From assembly GCF_026712245.1 (NCBI RefSeq), contig NZ_JAPPUY010000003.1, forward strand, positions 372,001 to 436,000: a stretch of DNA of 64,000 bases, given 5' to 3'. Positions 38,608 through 49,244 of the stretch are shown here, piece by piece. The position numbers and the translations under genes are program-made. The notes beneath the pieces are model-generated. The model saw only the letters and a program-made list of their open reading frames with translations, was not told the DNA's origin and searched no databases. How positions within the stretch are numbered: position 1 is the stretch's first letter; the number at the start of each line of letters is the position of its first letter. This DNA is from Roseateles hydrophilus. Lineage in GTDB: Bacteria; Pseudomonadota; Gammaproteobacteria; Burkholderiales; Burkholderiaceae_C.

Positions 38608-39063
38608 ATGAGCAACCCCGTTTCCGCCCTGCACCTCACCCCGGCGCAGGACGCCGATGGCCCGGCCCTGGCCGAGCTGCGCGTGGCCGCGATGCGCGAC
38701 AGCCTCGTGCGCGTCGGGCGCTTCGACCCGCAGCGGGCGCGGCAGCGGCTGCTGGACGGCTTTGTGGCGGCGCACACCTGGCATGTCGGCTGGGCCGGCG
38801 AGCGCGTCGGCTGCGTGGTGCTGCGGCGGGAGGCCGATCACCTGCGCCTGGCCCACCTCTACATCCACCCGCAGCACCAGGGCCGCGGCGTGGGCGCGGC
38901 GGTGTTGGCCTGGGTGTTCGCCGAGGCCGAGGCGGCAGGCCTGCCGGTGCGGGTGGGTGCGCTGCGGGAGAGTGATTCCAATCGCTTCTACGCACGCCAC
39001 GGCTTTGTGCGGGTGGCGCAGACCGAGTTCGACAACGAGTACCTGCGCGCGCCGGCCTGCTGA
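38608..39063 (+). CDS. GNAT-family N-acetyltransferase
   Basis: A 151-residue GNAT. The acetyl-CoA pyrophosphate loop is HPQHQGRGVGAAVL (about 90-103), preceded by LRLAHLYI (strand 4) and followed by GALRESDSNRFYARHGFV, the usual motif B. The ATG at 38608 is 4 bp after the small membrane protein gene. Substrate unknown; GNATs of this length act on amino acids, antibiotics, ribosomal proteins or polyamines. Confidence 0.88.
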   Translation: MSNPVSALHLTPAQDADGPALAELRVAAMRDSLVRVGRFDPQRARQRLLDGFVAAHTWHVGWAGERVGCVVLRREADHLRLAHLYIHPQHQGRGVGAAVLAWVFAEAEAAGLPVRVGALRESDSNRFYARHGFVRVAQTEFDNEYLRAPAC

Positions 39064-39120
39064 CACGCGGTGTCAGGCGGGCGCTGCAGCATGCAGGCCT
39101 TCAACACGGGAGCCCTGCAC

Positions 39121-39516
39121 ATGAACTTCGCCTACACCCTTGTCTACGTGGCCGATGTGGCCGCCTCGCTGGCCTTCTTCGAGCGCGCCTTCGGCCTGCC
39201 GGCGCGCTTCCTGCACGAGAGCGGCGCCTATGGCGAGGTGGACACCGGCGCCAGTGGCACCAAGCTCGCGTTCGTGGACCACGCCACCGCGCGCGACAGC
39301 GTGCAGCACGACTACGTGGCCGCCGACGCCAGCGCCCGGCCGCTGGGCATGGAGATCGGCTTCACCGTGGCGGATGTGCCGGCCGCGTTCGAGCGCGCCG
39401 TGGCGGCCGGTGCGCAGGCGCTGGCGGCGCCCGTCACCAAGCCCTGGGGCCAGACGGTGGCCTATGTGCGCTGCCCCGACGGCACGCTGGTGGAGCTGTG
39501 CACGGCGATGGCGTGA
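39121..39516 (+). CDS. VOC-superfamily (glyoxalase-like) protein
   Basis: A 131-residue VOC protein with two beta-alpha-beta-beta-beta modules: YTLVYVADVAASLAFFERAFGL and EIGFTVADVPAAFERAVAAGA, ending with VRCPDGTLVELCTAM, where the Glu is the usual metal ligand. Could be a lactoylglutathione lyase-like, dioxygenase-like or resistance protein; no substrate evidence. The ATG at 39121 is preferred over 39070 because it begins directly at strand 1. Its stop overlaps the following TfoX-type gene. Confidence 0.87.
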   Translation: MNFAYTLVYVADVAASLAFFERAFGLPARFLHESGAYGEVDTGASGTKLAFVDHATARDSVQHDYVAADASARPLGMEIGFTVADVPAAFERAVAAGAQALAAPVTKPWGQTVAYVRCPDGTLVELCTAMA

Positions 39517-39776
39517 GCGCGCCGGGCTGGCGCGGCCTGGGGCCGCGCAGCCGCGCGCAGCTGGCGGCGCTGGGCATCACAACGCCGGCCCAGCTGCGCG
39601 AGCGCGATGCGTTCGAGGTCTATGCCGCCGTGCACGCGCAGTGGCCCGGGGCCGGGCGCAACCTGCTCTATGCGCTGCTGGGCGCGCAGGAAGACCGCGA
39701 CTGGCGCGCCATCGCGCGCGAGCGCCGCACCGAGGTGCTGCTGCGGCTGGACGCGATGGGGCTGGCGCCCCGCTGA
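39513..39776 (+). CDS. TfoX/Sxy C-terminal-domain protein
   Basis: An 87-residue protein matching the TfoX C-terminal (helix-hairpin-helix-like) domain: LGPRSRAQLAALGITTPAQLRERDAFEVYAAV and NLLYALLGAQEDRDW. The N-terminal TfoX domain of competence regulators is missing, as in many stand-alone family members, so a competence role should not be assumed. I choose GTG at 39513, which overlaps the VOC stop as GTGA; GTG at 39498 is an alternative five codons longer. Confidence 0.8.
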   Translation: MSAPGWRGLGPRSRAQLAALGITTPAQLRERDAFEVYAAVHAQWPGAGRNLLYALLGAQEDRDWRAIARERRTEVLLRLDAMGLAPR

Positions 39777-39788
39777 GCGGCGGGCCGC

Positions 39789-39989
39789 TCAGCCGCCGGC
39801 CGGGTGGCGCGCCTGCCGGGCCGTGGCGTGCACAGCCTTGGGGAGGGCGCGCCCAGGCGCGGGGCCGGTGCCGCTGGCGATGTGCAGCTGGCCCGGGGCC
39901 GTGCAGGACTGCAGGGCGCTGATGGCGCCCAGTGACACCACATCGACCCGCTGGGTGCCGCGGGCGTTGGAGGAGGCGTAGATGGCCAT
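39789..39989 (-). CDS. Small hypothetical protein
   Basis: A 66-residue frame (MAIYASSNARGTQRVDVVSLG...) divergent from the WYL regulator and convergent on the TfoX-type gene. Composition is that of a plausible small protein, with a basic, Pro/Gly-containing tail. No family recognised. A longer start at 40037 exists. If it is not a gene, the 300 bp between its neighbours is non-coding. Confidence 0.4.
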   Translation of the reverse strand: MAIYASSNARGTQRVDVVSLGAISALQSCTAPGQLHIASGTGPAPGRALPKAVHATARQARHPAGG

Positions 39990-40083
39990 GGTGCTCTCGA
40001 CTTCGTTGTCGTGGACACCGTCTTTTGCAAGACGCATGCCGAGCCCACGGCGGCGTTCAACCCCTGACACAGAATCCCTGCCC

Positions 40084-40761
40084 ATGCGCCGCGCCGACCG
40101 CCTCTTCCAGATCGTCCAGCTCATCCGCGGCCGCCGCCTGACGACGGCGGACTACCTGGCCCAGCGGCTGGAGGTGTCCATGCGCACCGTCTACCGCGAC
40201 ATCGCGGCGCTAGCCGCGCAGGGCGTGCCCATCGAGGGCGAGGCCGGTGTGGGCTACCGCATGCGCATGGGCTTCGACCTGCCGCCGCTGATGTTCAGCA
40301 AGCAGGAGGCGCAGGCGCTGGTGGCCACGGTGCGCATGGCGGAGTCGCGGCTGGACGCAGCGCTGGCGCGGCAGGCCGAGAACGCGCTGAGCAAGATCCT
40401 CGCGGTGCTGCCGCTGGACGCGCGCGCCGCCGCCGAGAGCCTGGCGCTGTATGCGCCGCTGCCCGCGCTGGACCCGGCCACCAGCGCCCACCTGACCGCG
40501 CTGCGCGAGGCCACCGAGTCGCGCAGCAAGCTGCAGTTGGGCTACCTGGACCTGGGCGGCGTGCGCAGCGAGCGCGTGGTGCGACCGCTGGCCTGTTTGT
40601 TCTGGGGGCCGGTGTGGACGCTGGCGGCCTGGTGCGAGCTGCGCGAGGACTTCCGCAGCTTCCGCGTGGACCGCATCGAGACGCTGGAGGTGCTGCCCCA
40701 GACCTTCCGCGACGAGCCCGGAAAGACCTTGGCCGACATGAACCGCAAGCGGGACTGCTGA
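40084..40761 (+). CDS. YafY-type HTH-WYL transcriptional regulator
   Basis: A 225-residue regulator: N-terminal winged helix HTH_11 (RRADRLFQIVQLIRGRRLTTADYLAQRLEVSMRTVYRDIAALAAQGVPI, about 2-50) and a WYL domain (about 130-205; LQLGYLDLGGVRSERVVRPLACLFWGPVWTLAAWCELREDFRSFRVDRI). WYL domains sense ligands, often nucleic acid fragments or small molecules. The ATG at 40084 gives the standard N terminus. Its target could be the divergent small gene at 39989 or the upstream cluster. Confidence 0.92.
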   Translation: MRRADRLFQIVQLIRGRRLTTADYLAQRLEVSMRTVYRDIAALAAQGVPIEGEAGVGYRMRMGFDLPPLMFSKQEAQALVATVRMAESRLDAALARQAENALSKILAVLPLDARAAAESLALYAPLPALDPATSAHLTALREATESRSKLQLGYLDLGGVRSERVVRPLACLFWGPVWTLAAWCELREDFRSFRVDRIETLEVLPQTFRDEPGKTLADMNRKRDC

Positions 40762-40768
40762 GCCCTCG

Positions 40769-41125
40769 TCAGGTGGCCGTGTCCACCAGCACGAACTGCT
40801 TGCGCACCGCCTCCAGCACCTCGGACTCGCCCTCGAAGCCCGGCGGGATGACGCCGCCCTGACCGGGGCCGATGTCGGTGGCGCCCGCGGGGCCGTGCAG
40901 CCGCACGCGGCCGCTCAGCACGTGGAAGTACTCCTGCCGCGTGGCCGGGAACACGATGCGCCAGCGGCCCGGCTCGCATGCCCACACGCCGGCCGTCATG
41001 GGGCCGGCTTCGTGCATCACCCAGGTGTGGCGCAGCGGGTTGCCGGCGACGAGGCGGTCGGGGCGCGGGCGGTCGGGCGTGGGGCTCAGGCCGTCGGTGC
41101 GGTCGATGAGGACGATGGGCAGCAT
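40769..41125 (-). CDS. Cupin-domain protein
   Basis: A 118-residue small cupin. The conserved fold is visible in TAGVWACEPGRWRIVFPATRQEYFHVLSGRVRLHG and ATDIGPGQGGVIPPGFEGESEVLEAVRKQFVLV; the first cupin motif keeps Glu and His (QEYFHVLSG) but lacks the usual HxH pair, so metal binding is doubtful. It resembles the (S)-ureidoglycine/DUF861-type cupins. Lies 20 bp downstream of the hybrid kinase gene and converges on the WYL gene with 7 bp between stops. Confidence 0.82.
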   Translation of the reverse strand: MLPIVLIDRTDGLSPTPDRPRPDRLVAGNPLRHTWVMHEAGPMTAGVWACEPGRWRIVFPATRQEYFHVLSGRVRLHGPAGATDIGPGQGGVIPPGFEGESEVLEAVRKQFVLVDTAT

Positions 41126-41145
41126 GGCGGGGGCAGGGCGCGGGG

Positions 41146-43923
<2,778 letters not shown>

Positions 43924-43929
43924 GGGCGG

Positions 43930-44997
43930 TCAGATCCAGCGGGGGCGGGGCAGCCAGGCCAGCGGGTCGAGACGGCCGGCGGGCGCCTCGACCCAGCGGT
44001 AGAAGGGCAGGGCCAGCGCATTCGACAGCGCCCAGGCGGCGATGCCAATCGTCAGGCCGGCCTCGGCGCTGGCGTCGGGCAGCCGGGACAGCAGCGCGTT
44101 GGCCAGCAGCAGCACGGCGAAATGCAGCAGGAACAGCGCGTACGACGGCTGGGCCGCCGCCGCCAGCGCCCCGGCCCAGCGCGCCGGCAGCAGCGGGCGG
44201 CCCTGCGCGAGGCGGGATTGCGCCCAGGCCAGCCACAGGGCCGTGCCCAGCGCGAGCGCGAGGCGGTCACGCCAGTCCAGCGCCAGCGCCACGACCAGCG
44301 CCATGGCCAGCAGCGCCAGCCCCGCGCGCCCGTGCCGGGCCAGCCCCAGCCAGTGCACCAGCGCGCCCAGGCCGTAGGCGGCGAAGAAGTAGGGCGCCCA
44401 GATGTCCAGCGCGGGGTCGAGGTTGAAGACGAAGGCCGAGGCCAGCGTCAGCACGGCCACCAGCAGCGGCCCGGCCAGCCGCCCGGCGCGGCGGGTCAGC
44501 CACAGCAGCAGCGCCAGGCTGGCGAACAGCTGCAGGTCCATGGCCACGTACCAGGCGCCCACGGTCAGCGACTCGAAGCCCAGCACGTCCTGCAGCAGCA
44601 GCGCATGCGCGGCCAGCTGGCCCGGGGCGATGTCGGCCGGCACCAGCTCGGGCACGTGGCGCTCCACCAGCAGCCCGGCGCCCAGCGTGAACGCCAGCGC
44701 GGTCAGGAAGGGCAGCGCCAGGCGCAGGTAGCGCCGCCACAGCAGGCGCGGCAGCGGCGCCTGCAGCGGGCCACCCAAGGGCGACAGCGCGCGCGCCGTC
44801 AGGTAGCCGCCCACGACCAGGAACACCTGCACGGCCATGCGGCCGTAATGCTGCAGCGCCCGCGCCAGCTGCGGCAGCGCCTCGTGCGCGGCATCGGCGA
44901 TGGGGCCGTAGCTGACGAGGTGATGCAGCACGATGACCTGGGCGGCCAGGAACTTCAGCAGGTCGATGTGCGGCAGTCGGTGAGCGGGCGAGGGCAT
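43930..44997 (-). CDS. Acyltransferase family 3 (OafA/YrhL-type) membrane protein
   Basis: A 355-residue membrane O-acyltransferase with about ten helices. N-terminal IDLLKFLAAQVIVLHHLVSYG carries the family His; RMAVQVFLVVGGYLTARAL and LPRLLWRRYLRLALPFL match the usual first third. It should transfer acyl groups to a surface polysaccharide or small molecule. The ATG at 44997 is preferred to GTG at 45006, which sits in the T run of a terminator. No glycan cluster adjoins it. Runs into the hybrid kinase gene 6 bp later. Confidence 0.9.
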   Translation of the reverse strand: MPSPAHRLPHIDLLKFLAAQVIVLHHLVSYGPIADAAHEALPQLARALQHYGRMAVQVFLVVGGYLTARALSPLGGPLQAPLPRLLWRRYLRLALPFLTALAFTLGAGLLVERHVPELVPADIAPGQLAAHALLLQDVLGFESLTVGAWYVAMDLQLFASLALLLWLTRRAGRLAGPLLVAVLTLASAFVFNLDPALDIWAPYFFAAYGLGALVHWLGLARHGRAGLALLAMALVVALALDWRDRLALALGTALWLAWAQSRLAQGRPLLPARWAGALAAAAQPSYALFLLHFAVLLLANALLSRLPDASAEAGLTIGIAAWALSNALALPFYRWVEAPAGRLDPLAWLPRPRWI

Positions 44998-45003
44998 GGC
45001 GGG

Positions 45004-45038
45004 CACAAAAGCAACGGGCCTGCGGCAGGCAGGCCCGT
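45004..45038 (-). terminator. Rho-independent terminator after the ParB-like gene
   Basis: A perfect 10-bp GC-rich stem, ACGGGCCTGC (45014-45023) with 45029-45038, 5-base loop, followed on the minus strand by TTGCTTTTG. It lies 31 bp after the ParB-like stop and ends 7 bp before the acyltransferase ATG, so readthrough here would decide acyltransferase expression. Confidence 0.8.
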
Positions 45039-45069
45039 CAAACGGTTGCGCGGATTTTAGGCGGGGGCC

Positions 45070-45921
45070 TCAGCCCGCCTGCAGCGCCGCCAGCTGGGCC
45101 CGCAGCGCGGCGTTCTCGGCCTCCAGCGCGGCAACGCGCTGACGCAGCGCGTCCAGCGTGTCCGGCGCGTTTTCCGCGTTTGACGCGTTGGGCGCGTCCG
45201 TGGCCGCCGCCGCCGGGGCGTCGGCCAGGCTGTCGGCCGGGGCCGTGGCCTCGGCGGTCTCGGGTTCTTCAACGCGCACGGATGCCCGGCGTTTGGCCTC
45301 GCGCACGCGCTTGGCGGCCTGCTTGAGCTCATCGGCACCGGCTGCGGCGGCCGCGGCCTGCTCCTGCACCGGCAGCGTGGCAACGGCCGCAGCCGCGTTG
45401 ATGGACACCGTGCCCGCCTTCACCGCCGCCACCAGCTCGGGCGCCGCCTGCTTCTGGATCTTCTCGATCAGCACCATCTGGTTGCTGCTGACGCGGGCCG
45501 CCTTGGCCAGGGCCTCGCGCGATTCGAGCACCTCCGGCGCCGCCACGGCTTCGACGGCCTCCACCGCGGCTGCCTCGGCGGCCGCGCTGCGGGCGCGCCG
45601 CTCGGCCACGATCTCGCGCTTGCGCAGCGCCAGCACGCCGCGCTGGAAGTCGGAGATGCTGCGCCGGCCCAGGTGCTGGTCGATCATCCACAGGTGCACG
45701 TCTTCCAGGGACTTGAAGCGCGGGTTCTGCACCGTCTGGAAGGGCAGGCCGTGCTTGGTGCAGAGGCGGTAGCGGTTGTGGCCGTCCACCAGCACATTGC
45801 CCCACAGCACCAGCGCGTCACGGCAGCCCTCGGCCAGCAGGCTGCGCTCCAGCGCCTCGTCCTCCTCGGGCGTCAGCGGGTCGATGTAGGCCTTGAGTTC
45901 TTCGTTGACGACGATGTCCAT
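45070..45921 (-). CDS. Solitary ParB-like N-domain protein
   Basis: A 283-residue protein with a ParB/sulfiredoxin-type N-terminal domain (about 5-105; IDPLTPEEDEALERSLLAEG, ALVLWGNVLVDGHNRYRLC, WMIDQHLGRRSISDFQRG), a middle helical region with a KorB/ParB-type helix-turn-helix feel (REALAKAARVSSNQMVLIEKI), an acidic Ala-rich linker and a C-terminal coiled coil (about 255-283, LRQRVAALEAENAALRAQL). No parA or parS is adjacent, and this is not the chromosomal ParB layout. It is monocistronic: TAGAAT upstream and a strong terminator behind. Confidence 0.85.
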   Translation of the reverse strand: MDIVVNEELKAYIDPLTPEEDEALERSLLAEGCRDALVLWGNVLVDGHNRYRLCTKHGLPFQTVQNPRFKSLEDVHLWMIDQHLGRRSISDFQRGVLALRKREIVAERRARSAAAEAAAVEAVEAVAAPEVLESREALAKAARVSSNQMVLIEKIQKQAAPELVAAVKAGTVSINAAAAVATLPVQEQAAAAAAGADELKQAAKRVREAKRRASVRVEEPETAEATAPADSLADAPAAAATDAPNASNAENAPDTLDALRQRVAALEAENAALRAQLAALQAG

Positions 45922-45951
45922 GACGACCGGGTGCTGCGCAAAAGGGGCGGG

Positions 45952-45957
45952 ATTCTA
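45952..45957 (-). promoter_or_regulatory. Candidate -10 box of the ParB-like gene
   Basis: TAGAAT on the minus strand, 31 bp upstream of the ATG at 45921, with a weak CAGTGT 17 bp further upstream. The same TAGAAT hexamer precedes purB and the GST gene at 55003. Confidence 0.45.
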
Positions 45958-45999
45958 GGAGGCTCCCTTGCGCGACACTGGCCCGAGGAGAACACGACC

Positions 46000-46329
46000 A
46001 TGAGCCCCACCCGCTACAGCGAGGAGCAACCCAGCCGCGCCGAGGTCGACGCACTGACCGGCCCCACCGTCATCGAGTTCGGCGCCAACTGGTGCGGCAT
46101 CTGTGCCGCTGCGCAGCCAGCCATCACGCAGGCGCTGGCGGCGCACCCGGCGCTGCGGCACCTGAAGGTGGAGGACGGCCGCGGCCGGCCGCTGGGCCGT
46201 TCTTTCGGCGTGAAGCTGTGGCCCACGCTGGTGATGCTGCGCGATGGCCGCGAGGTGGCCCGCGTCGTGCGGCCGGCCGGCGTGGCCGAGATCGCCGAGG
46301 CGCTGGCGCCGCTGAGCGGCGAGCTGTGA
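46000..46329 (+). CDS. Thioredoxin-family protein
   Basis: A 109-residue thioredoxin-like protein with redox site CGIC in FGANWCGICAAAQPAI (the usual thioredoxin site is CGPC) and the cis-Pro loop KLWPTLVML. No signal peptide, so cytoplasmic. The ATG at 46000 follows a GAGGAG ribosome site. The Pro-to-Ile change in the site would shift its redox potential. Diverges from the ParB-like gene and precedes a LacI-type palindrome. Confidence 0.92.
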   Translation: MSPTRYSEEQPSRAEVDALTGPTVIEFGANWCGICAAAQPAITQALAAHPALRHLKVEDGRGRPLGRSFGVKLWPTLVMLRDGREVARVVRPAGVAEIAEALAPLSGEL

Positions 46330-46336
46330 TCCAATC

Positions 46337-46364
46337 GCAGGGCTGGAATCGGTTCCAACCCTGC
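46337..46364. promoter_or_regulatory. LacI-type palindromic operator candidate
   Basis: A 28-bp inverted repeat with one mismatched pair, centred on CG at 46350/46351. The core TGGAATCGGTTCCA (46344-46357) fits the AAnCGnTT centre of LacI/GalR-family operators. It lies 50-78 bp upstream of the secreted beta-helix gene. No lacI-type gene is in the window. Confidence 0.5.
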
Positions 46365-46414
46365 CGCGATGGCGGCTTGCACAACGACAGCCAGGCCGCT
46401 GGCGAGGACGAGAC

Positions 46415-48196
46415 ATGCCCCGCAACATCGACGATGACGACGCCGCGCGCTCGCGCGCCCCTGCCGCCACCCTGACCGCGCTGCTGGCGGCTGCCGCGCT
46501 GGCGTTGCCGGCCCAGGCCCTGGCCCGGCCCGACCCGCCGGACTTCGGCCCGAACGTGCACGTGCTGCAGCCGTCCACGCCGGGCCTGCAGCAGCGCATC
46601 GACGCCATCTACGCCGCGCAGCAGCCCAACCATTTCGGCCCGCGCCGCGACGCCATCCTGTTGATGCCGGGCACCTACGAGAACCTGCGCATCCCGGTGG
46701 GCTTCTACACGCAGGTGCTGGGCCTGGGCCGCCACCCGGGCGATGTGCACGTGGTGGGCGACCTGCGCTCCACAGCCTTCCTGGACAACGACAACGCGAC
46801 GCAGAACTTCTGGCGCGGCGCCGAGAACTTCGCGGTCACGCCGACGCTGGGCATCGGCGACAACACCATGCAGTGGGCGGTGTCGCAGGCCATCCCGTTC
46901 CGGCGCATGCATGTGCGCGGCAACATCCGGCTGAACCAGAAGAATGGCTGGTCCAGCGGCGGCTGGTTCTCGGATGTGCGGGTGGACGGCCAGGTCAACT
47001 CGGCCACGCAGCAGCAATGGCTGTCGCGCAACAGCGAATGGGCGGGCTGGACGGGCTCCAACTGGAACATGGTGTTCGTCGGCGTGAAGCAGCCGCCGGC
47101 CGGCGAGTTCCCGACGCCGGGCCAGCGCTTCACCAAGATCGCCAAGACGCCGCTGGTGCGCGAGAAGCCCTTCCTGTTCATCGACCGGGACGGCAGCTAT
47201 GCGGTGCGCGTGCCGTCGCTGCGGCGGGACAGCGTCGGCGTGTCCTGGGCCAACGGCCAGTTCACGGCGGGCCGCACGCTGCCCATCGCGCGCTTCCACA
47301 TCGCCCGGCCTGGCGACACGGCCGCCGCGCTGAACGCCCAGCTGGCGGCCGGCAAGCACCTGCTGTTCACACCGGGCGAATACCTGCTCACCGACACGCT
47401 GCACGTGACCCGCCCGGGCACGGTGGTGCTGGGCATCGGCTTCCCCACGCTGCGCTCGGACAACGGCGCGCCGCTGCTGAAGACGGCGGACGTCAGCGGG
47501 CTCACCGTGGCCGGCCTGTTCCTGGACGCGGGCGCGCAGGACTCGGGCGTGCTGATGGCCGTGGGCACGCCGGGCAGCCTGCGCCGCCACCGGGCGGACC
47601 CGACGGTGCTGCACGACCTGTTCTTCCGCGTCGGCGGCGCGGCCGCCGGCCAGGTGCACACGGCGCTGCGCATCCACGCGCACGACACGCTGGTGGACCA
47701 CACCTGGATCTGGCGTGCCGACCACGGCGAGGGCGTCAGCTGGACGCTGAACCCATCGGCCCACGGGCTGGTGGTGGACGGCGAGGACGTGACCATCTAC
47801 GGCCTCTTCGTCGAGCACTTCCAGCAGGAGCAGGTGGTGTGGCGGGGCAATGGCGGGCGCGTCTACTTCTACCAGTCCGAGATCCCGTACGACCCGCCCA
47901 CCCAGCCGCAGTGGACCAATGCGGCCGGCGGCCGGGGCTTTGCGTCGTACAAGGTGGCCGACACGGTGACGCGCCACCAGGCCTGGGGCCTGGGCGTGTA
48001 CAGCGTGTTCCTGCAGCCCGACGTCGTGCTGGACCGCGCCATCGAGGCGCCCCGGCACCCTGGCGTGCGCTTCGAGCACATGATCACCGTGTGCCTGGTG
48101 GACAAGGGCAGCATCGAGCGCGTCATCAACGACGCCGGTGACCCGGCGCGATGCCGGGGCGGCAGCAACACCGCGACGCTGAAGCAATACCCCTGA
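46415..48196 (+). CDS. Secreted beta-helix protein, GH55/pectate-lyase-like fold
   Basis: A 593-residue exported protein (signal region about 15-38, LLAAAALALPAQALA). Two beta-helix halves: the first opens with FGPNVHVLQPSTPGLQQRIDAIYA and YTQVLGLGRHPGDVHVVGD, the second with PSLRR...FHIARPGDTAAALNAQLAAGKHLLFTPG and NGLFVEHFQQ-like turns. From memory it closely resembles a family common in actinomycetes, sometimes mislabelled adenylyl cyclase or coagulation factor 5/8 protein. Probably a polysaccharide-acting enzyme, but no catalytic residues can be named. The LacI-type palindrome upstream supports carbohydrate-responsive expression. Acquisition by transfer is possible. Confidence 0.85.
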   Translation: MPRNIDDDDAARSRAPAATLTALLAAAALALPAQALARPDPPDFGPNVHVLQPSTPGLQQRIDAIYAAQQPNHFGPRRDAILLMPGTYENLRIPVGFYTQVLGLGRHPGDVHVVGDLRSTAFLDNDNATQNFWRGAENFAVTPTLGIGDNTMQWAVSQAIPFRRMHVRGNIRLNQKNGWSSGGWFSDVRVDGQVNSATQQQWLSRNSEWAGWTGSNWNMVFVGVKQPPAGEFPTPGQRFTKIAKTPLVREKPFLFIDRDGSYAVRVPSLRRDSVGVSWANGQFTAGRTLPIARFHIARPGDTAAALNAQLAAGKHLLFTPGEYLLTDTLHVTRPGTVVLGIGFPTLRSDNGAPLLKTADVSGLTVAGLFLDAGAQDSGVLMAVGTPGSLRRHRADPTVLHDLFFRVGGAAAGQVHTALRIHAHDTLVDHTWIWRADHGEGVSWTLNPSAHGLVVDGEDVTIYGLFVEHFQQEQVVWRGNGGRVYFYQSEIPYDPPTQPQWTNAAGGRGFASYKVADTVTRHQAWGLGVYSVFLQPDVVLDRAIEAPRHPGVRFEHMITVCLVDKGSIERVINDAGDPARCRGGSNTATLKQYP

Positions 48197-48254
48197 CGGC
48201 GCGGCCAGCGGGCGGGGCGTTTACGCTGCGCGCTTTTCGACGGGCAGGCGGCTG

Positions 48255-49235
48255 ATGGACAACCTCGATCTCGGCGTGCTGCGCACGGCTGCCGGCTGGC
48301 AGGCCGAGGGGCGCGGCGTGGTGCTGGGCACGATCACGCGCACCTGGGGCTCGGCGCCACGGCCGGTGGGCTCGCTGGTGGCGGTGCGTGACGACGGGTT
48401 GATCGCCGGCTCGGTATCGGGCGGCTGCATCGAGGACGACCTCATCGCCCAGCTGCGCGCCGGCAGCCTGCAACTGGCGCGGCCCACGCCGCTGCGCTAT
48501 GGCGTGGGCGCTGAGGAAGCGCGCCGCTTCGGCCTGCCCTGTGGTGGCACGCTGGAGTTGCTGCTGGAGCCCGTGGGCCCGGCCACCGGCCTGCCGGCCT
48601 TGCTGGCCTGCCTGGCGCGCGGCGAGCGCGTGCGCCGCACGCTGGACCTGGCCACCGGCGCCGCCACGCTGGCCCCTGCCGAACCGGGCGCCGACACGCT
48701 GGTGCTCAGCGCGGCACAGCTCATCAGCCACCACGGCCCGCAGTGGCGGCTGCTGGTGATCGGCGCCGGCCAGATGACCGACTACCTGGCGCAGATGGCG
48801 CTGGCGCTGGGCTACGGCGTGACCGTGTGCGACCCGCGCGCCGAGTACGCCGACGGCTTTGCGCTGGACGGCGTGGCGCTGACGCGGGACATGCCGGACG
48901 ACGTCGTCATGGCCTTCCGCCCCGATGGCGCCACGGCCATCGTGGCACTCACGCACGACCCCAAGCTGGACGACCTCGCGCTGATGGAGGCGCTGCGCAG
49001 CCCGGCCTTCTACGTGGGCGCCATCGGCTCGCGCGTGAACCAGGCTAAGCGCCGCGCGCGGTTGGCCGAGCACTTCGACCTGAGCGCCGCGCAGCTGGAC
49101 CGCCTGCACGGCCCCGTGGGCCTGGACATTGGCGCGCGCACGCCGCCGGAGATCGCGCTGTCCATCCTGGCCGAGATGACGGCGGTGCGCTACCGCGCCG
49201 GTGCCGCGCGGCCCGAGGCGGGCTGTGCCGCGTAA
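48255..49235 (+). CDS. XdhC-family protein (molybdenum hydroxylase accessory)
   Basis: A 326-residue XdhC/CoxI protein. N-terminal XdhC_CoxI block GRGVVLGTITRTWGSAPRPVGS, SVSGGCIEDDLIAQL and FGLPCGGTLELLLEP; C-terminal Rossmann block LLVIGAGQMTDYLAQMALALGYGVTVCDPR and FYVGAIGSRVNQAKRRARL. These proteins bind molybdenum cofactor and hand it, sulfurated, to xanthine dehydrogenase-type enzymes. No xdhA/xdhB or other molybdenum hydroxylase gene is in the window, so its client is encoded elsewhere. The GST gene follows 9 bp later. Confidence 0.93.
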   Translation: MDNLDLGVLRTAAGWQAEGRGVVLGTITRTWGSAPRPVGSLVAVRDDGLIAGSVSGGCIEDDLIAQLRAGSLQLARPTPLRYGVGAEEARRFGLPCGGTLELLLEPVGPATGLPALLACLARGERVRRTLDLATGAATLAPAEPGADTLVLSAAQLISHHGPQWRLLVIGAGQMTDYLAQMALALGYGVTVCDPRAEYADGFALDGVALTRDMPDDVVMAFRPDGATAIVALTHDPKLDDLALMEALRSPAFYVGAIGSRVNQAKRRARLAEHFDLSAAQLDRLHGPVGLDIGARTPPEIALSILAEMTAVRYRAGAARPEAGCAA

Positions 49236-49238
49236 AGT
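49233..49238 (+). promoter_or_regulatory. Start-proximal TAAAGT box of the GST gene
   Basis: TAAAGT overlaps the XdhC stop codon and ends 6 nt before the ATG at 49245, the same spacing as the GACAAT group, with no Shine-Dalgarno between. Confidence 0.35.
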
Positions 49239-49244
49239 GCCCGC

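Noticed and set aside
46337-46364. The palindrome before the beta-helix gene as terminator of the thioredoxin gene
   Set aside because: It has a central CG with symmetric flanks and no T run on either side, which fits an operator better; a dual role cannot be excluded.
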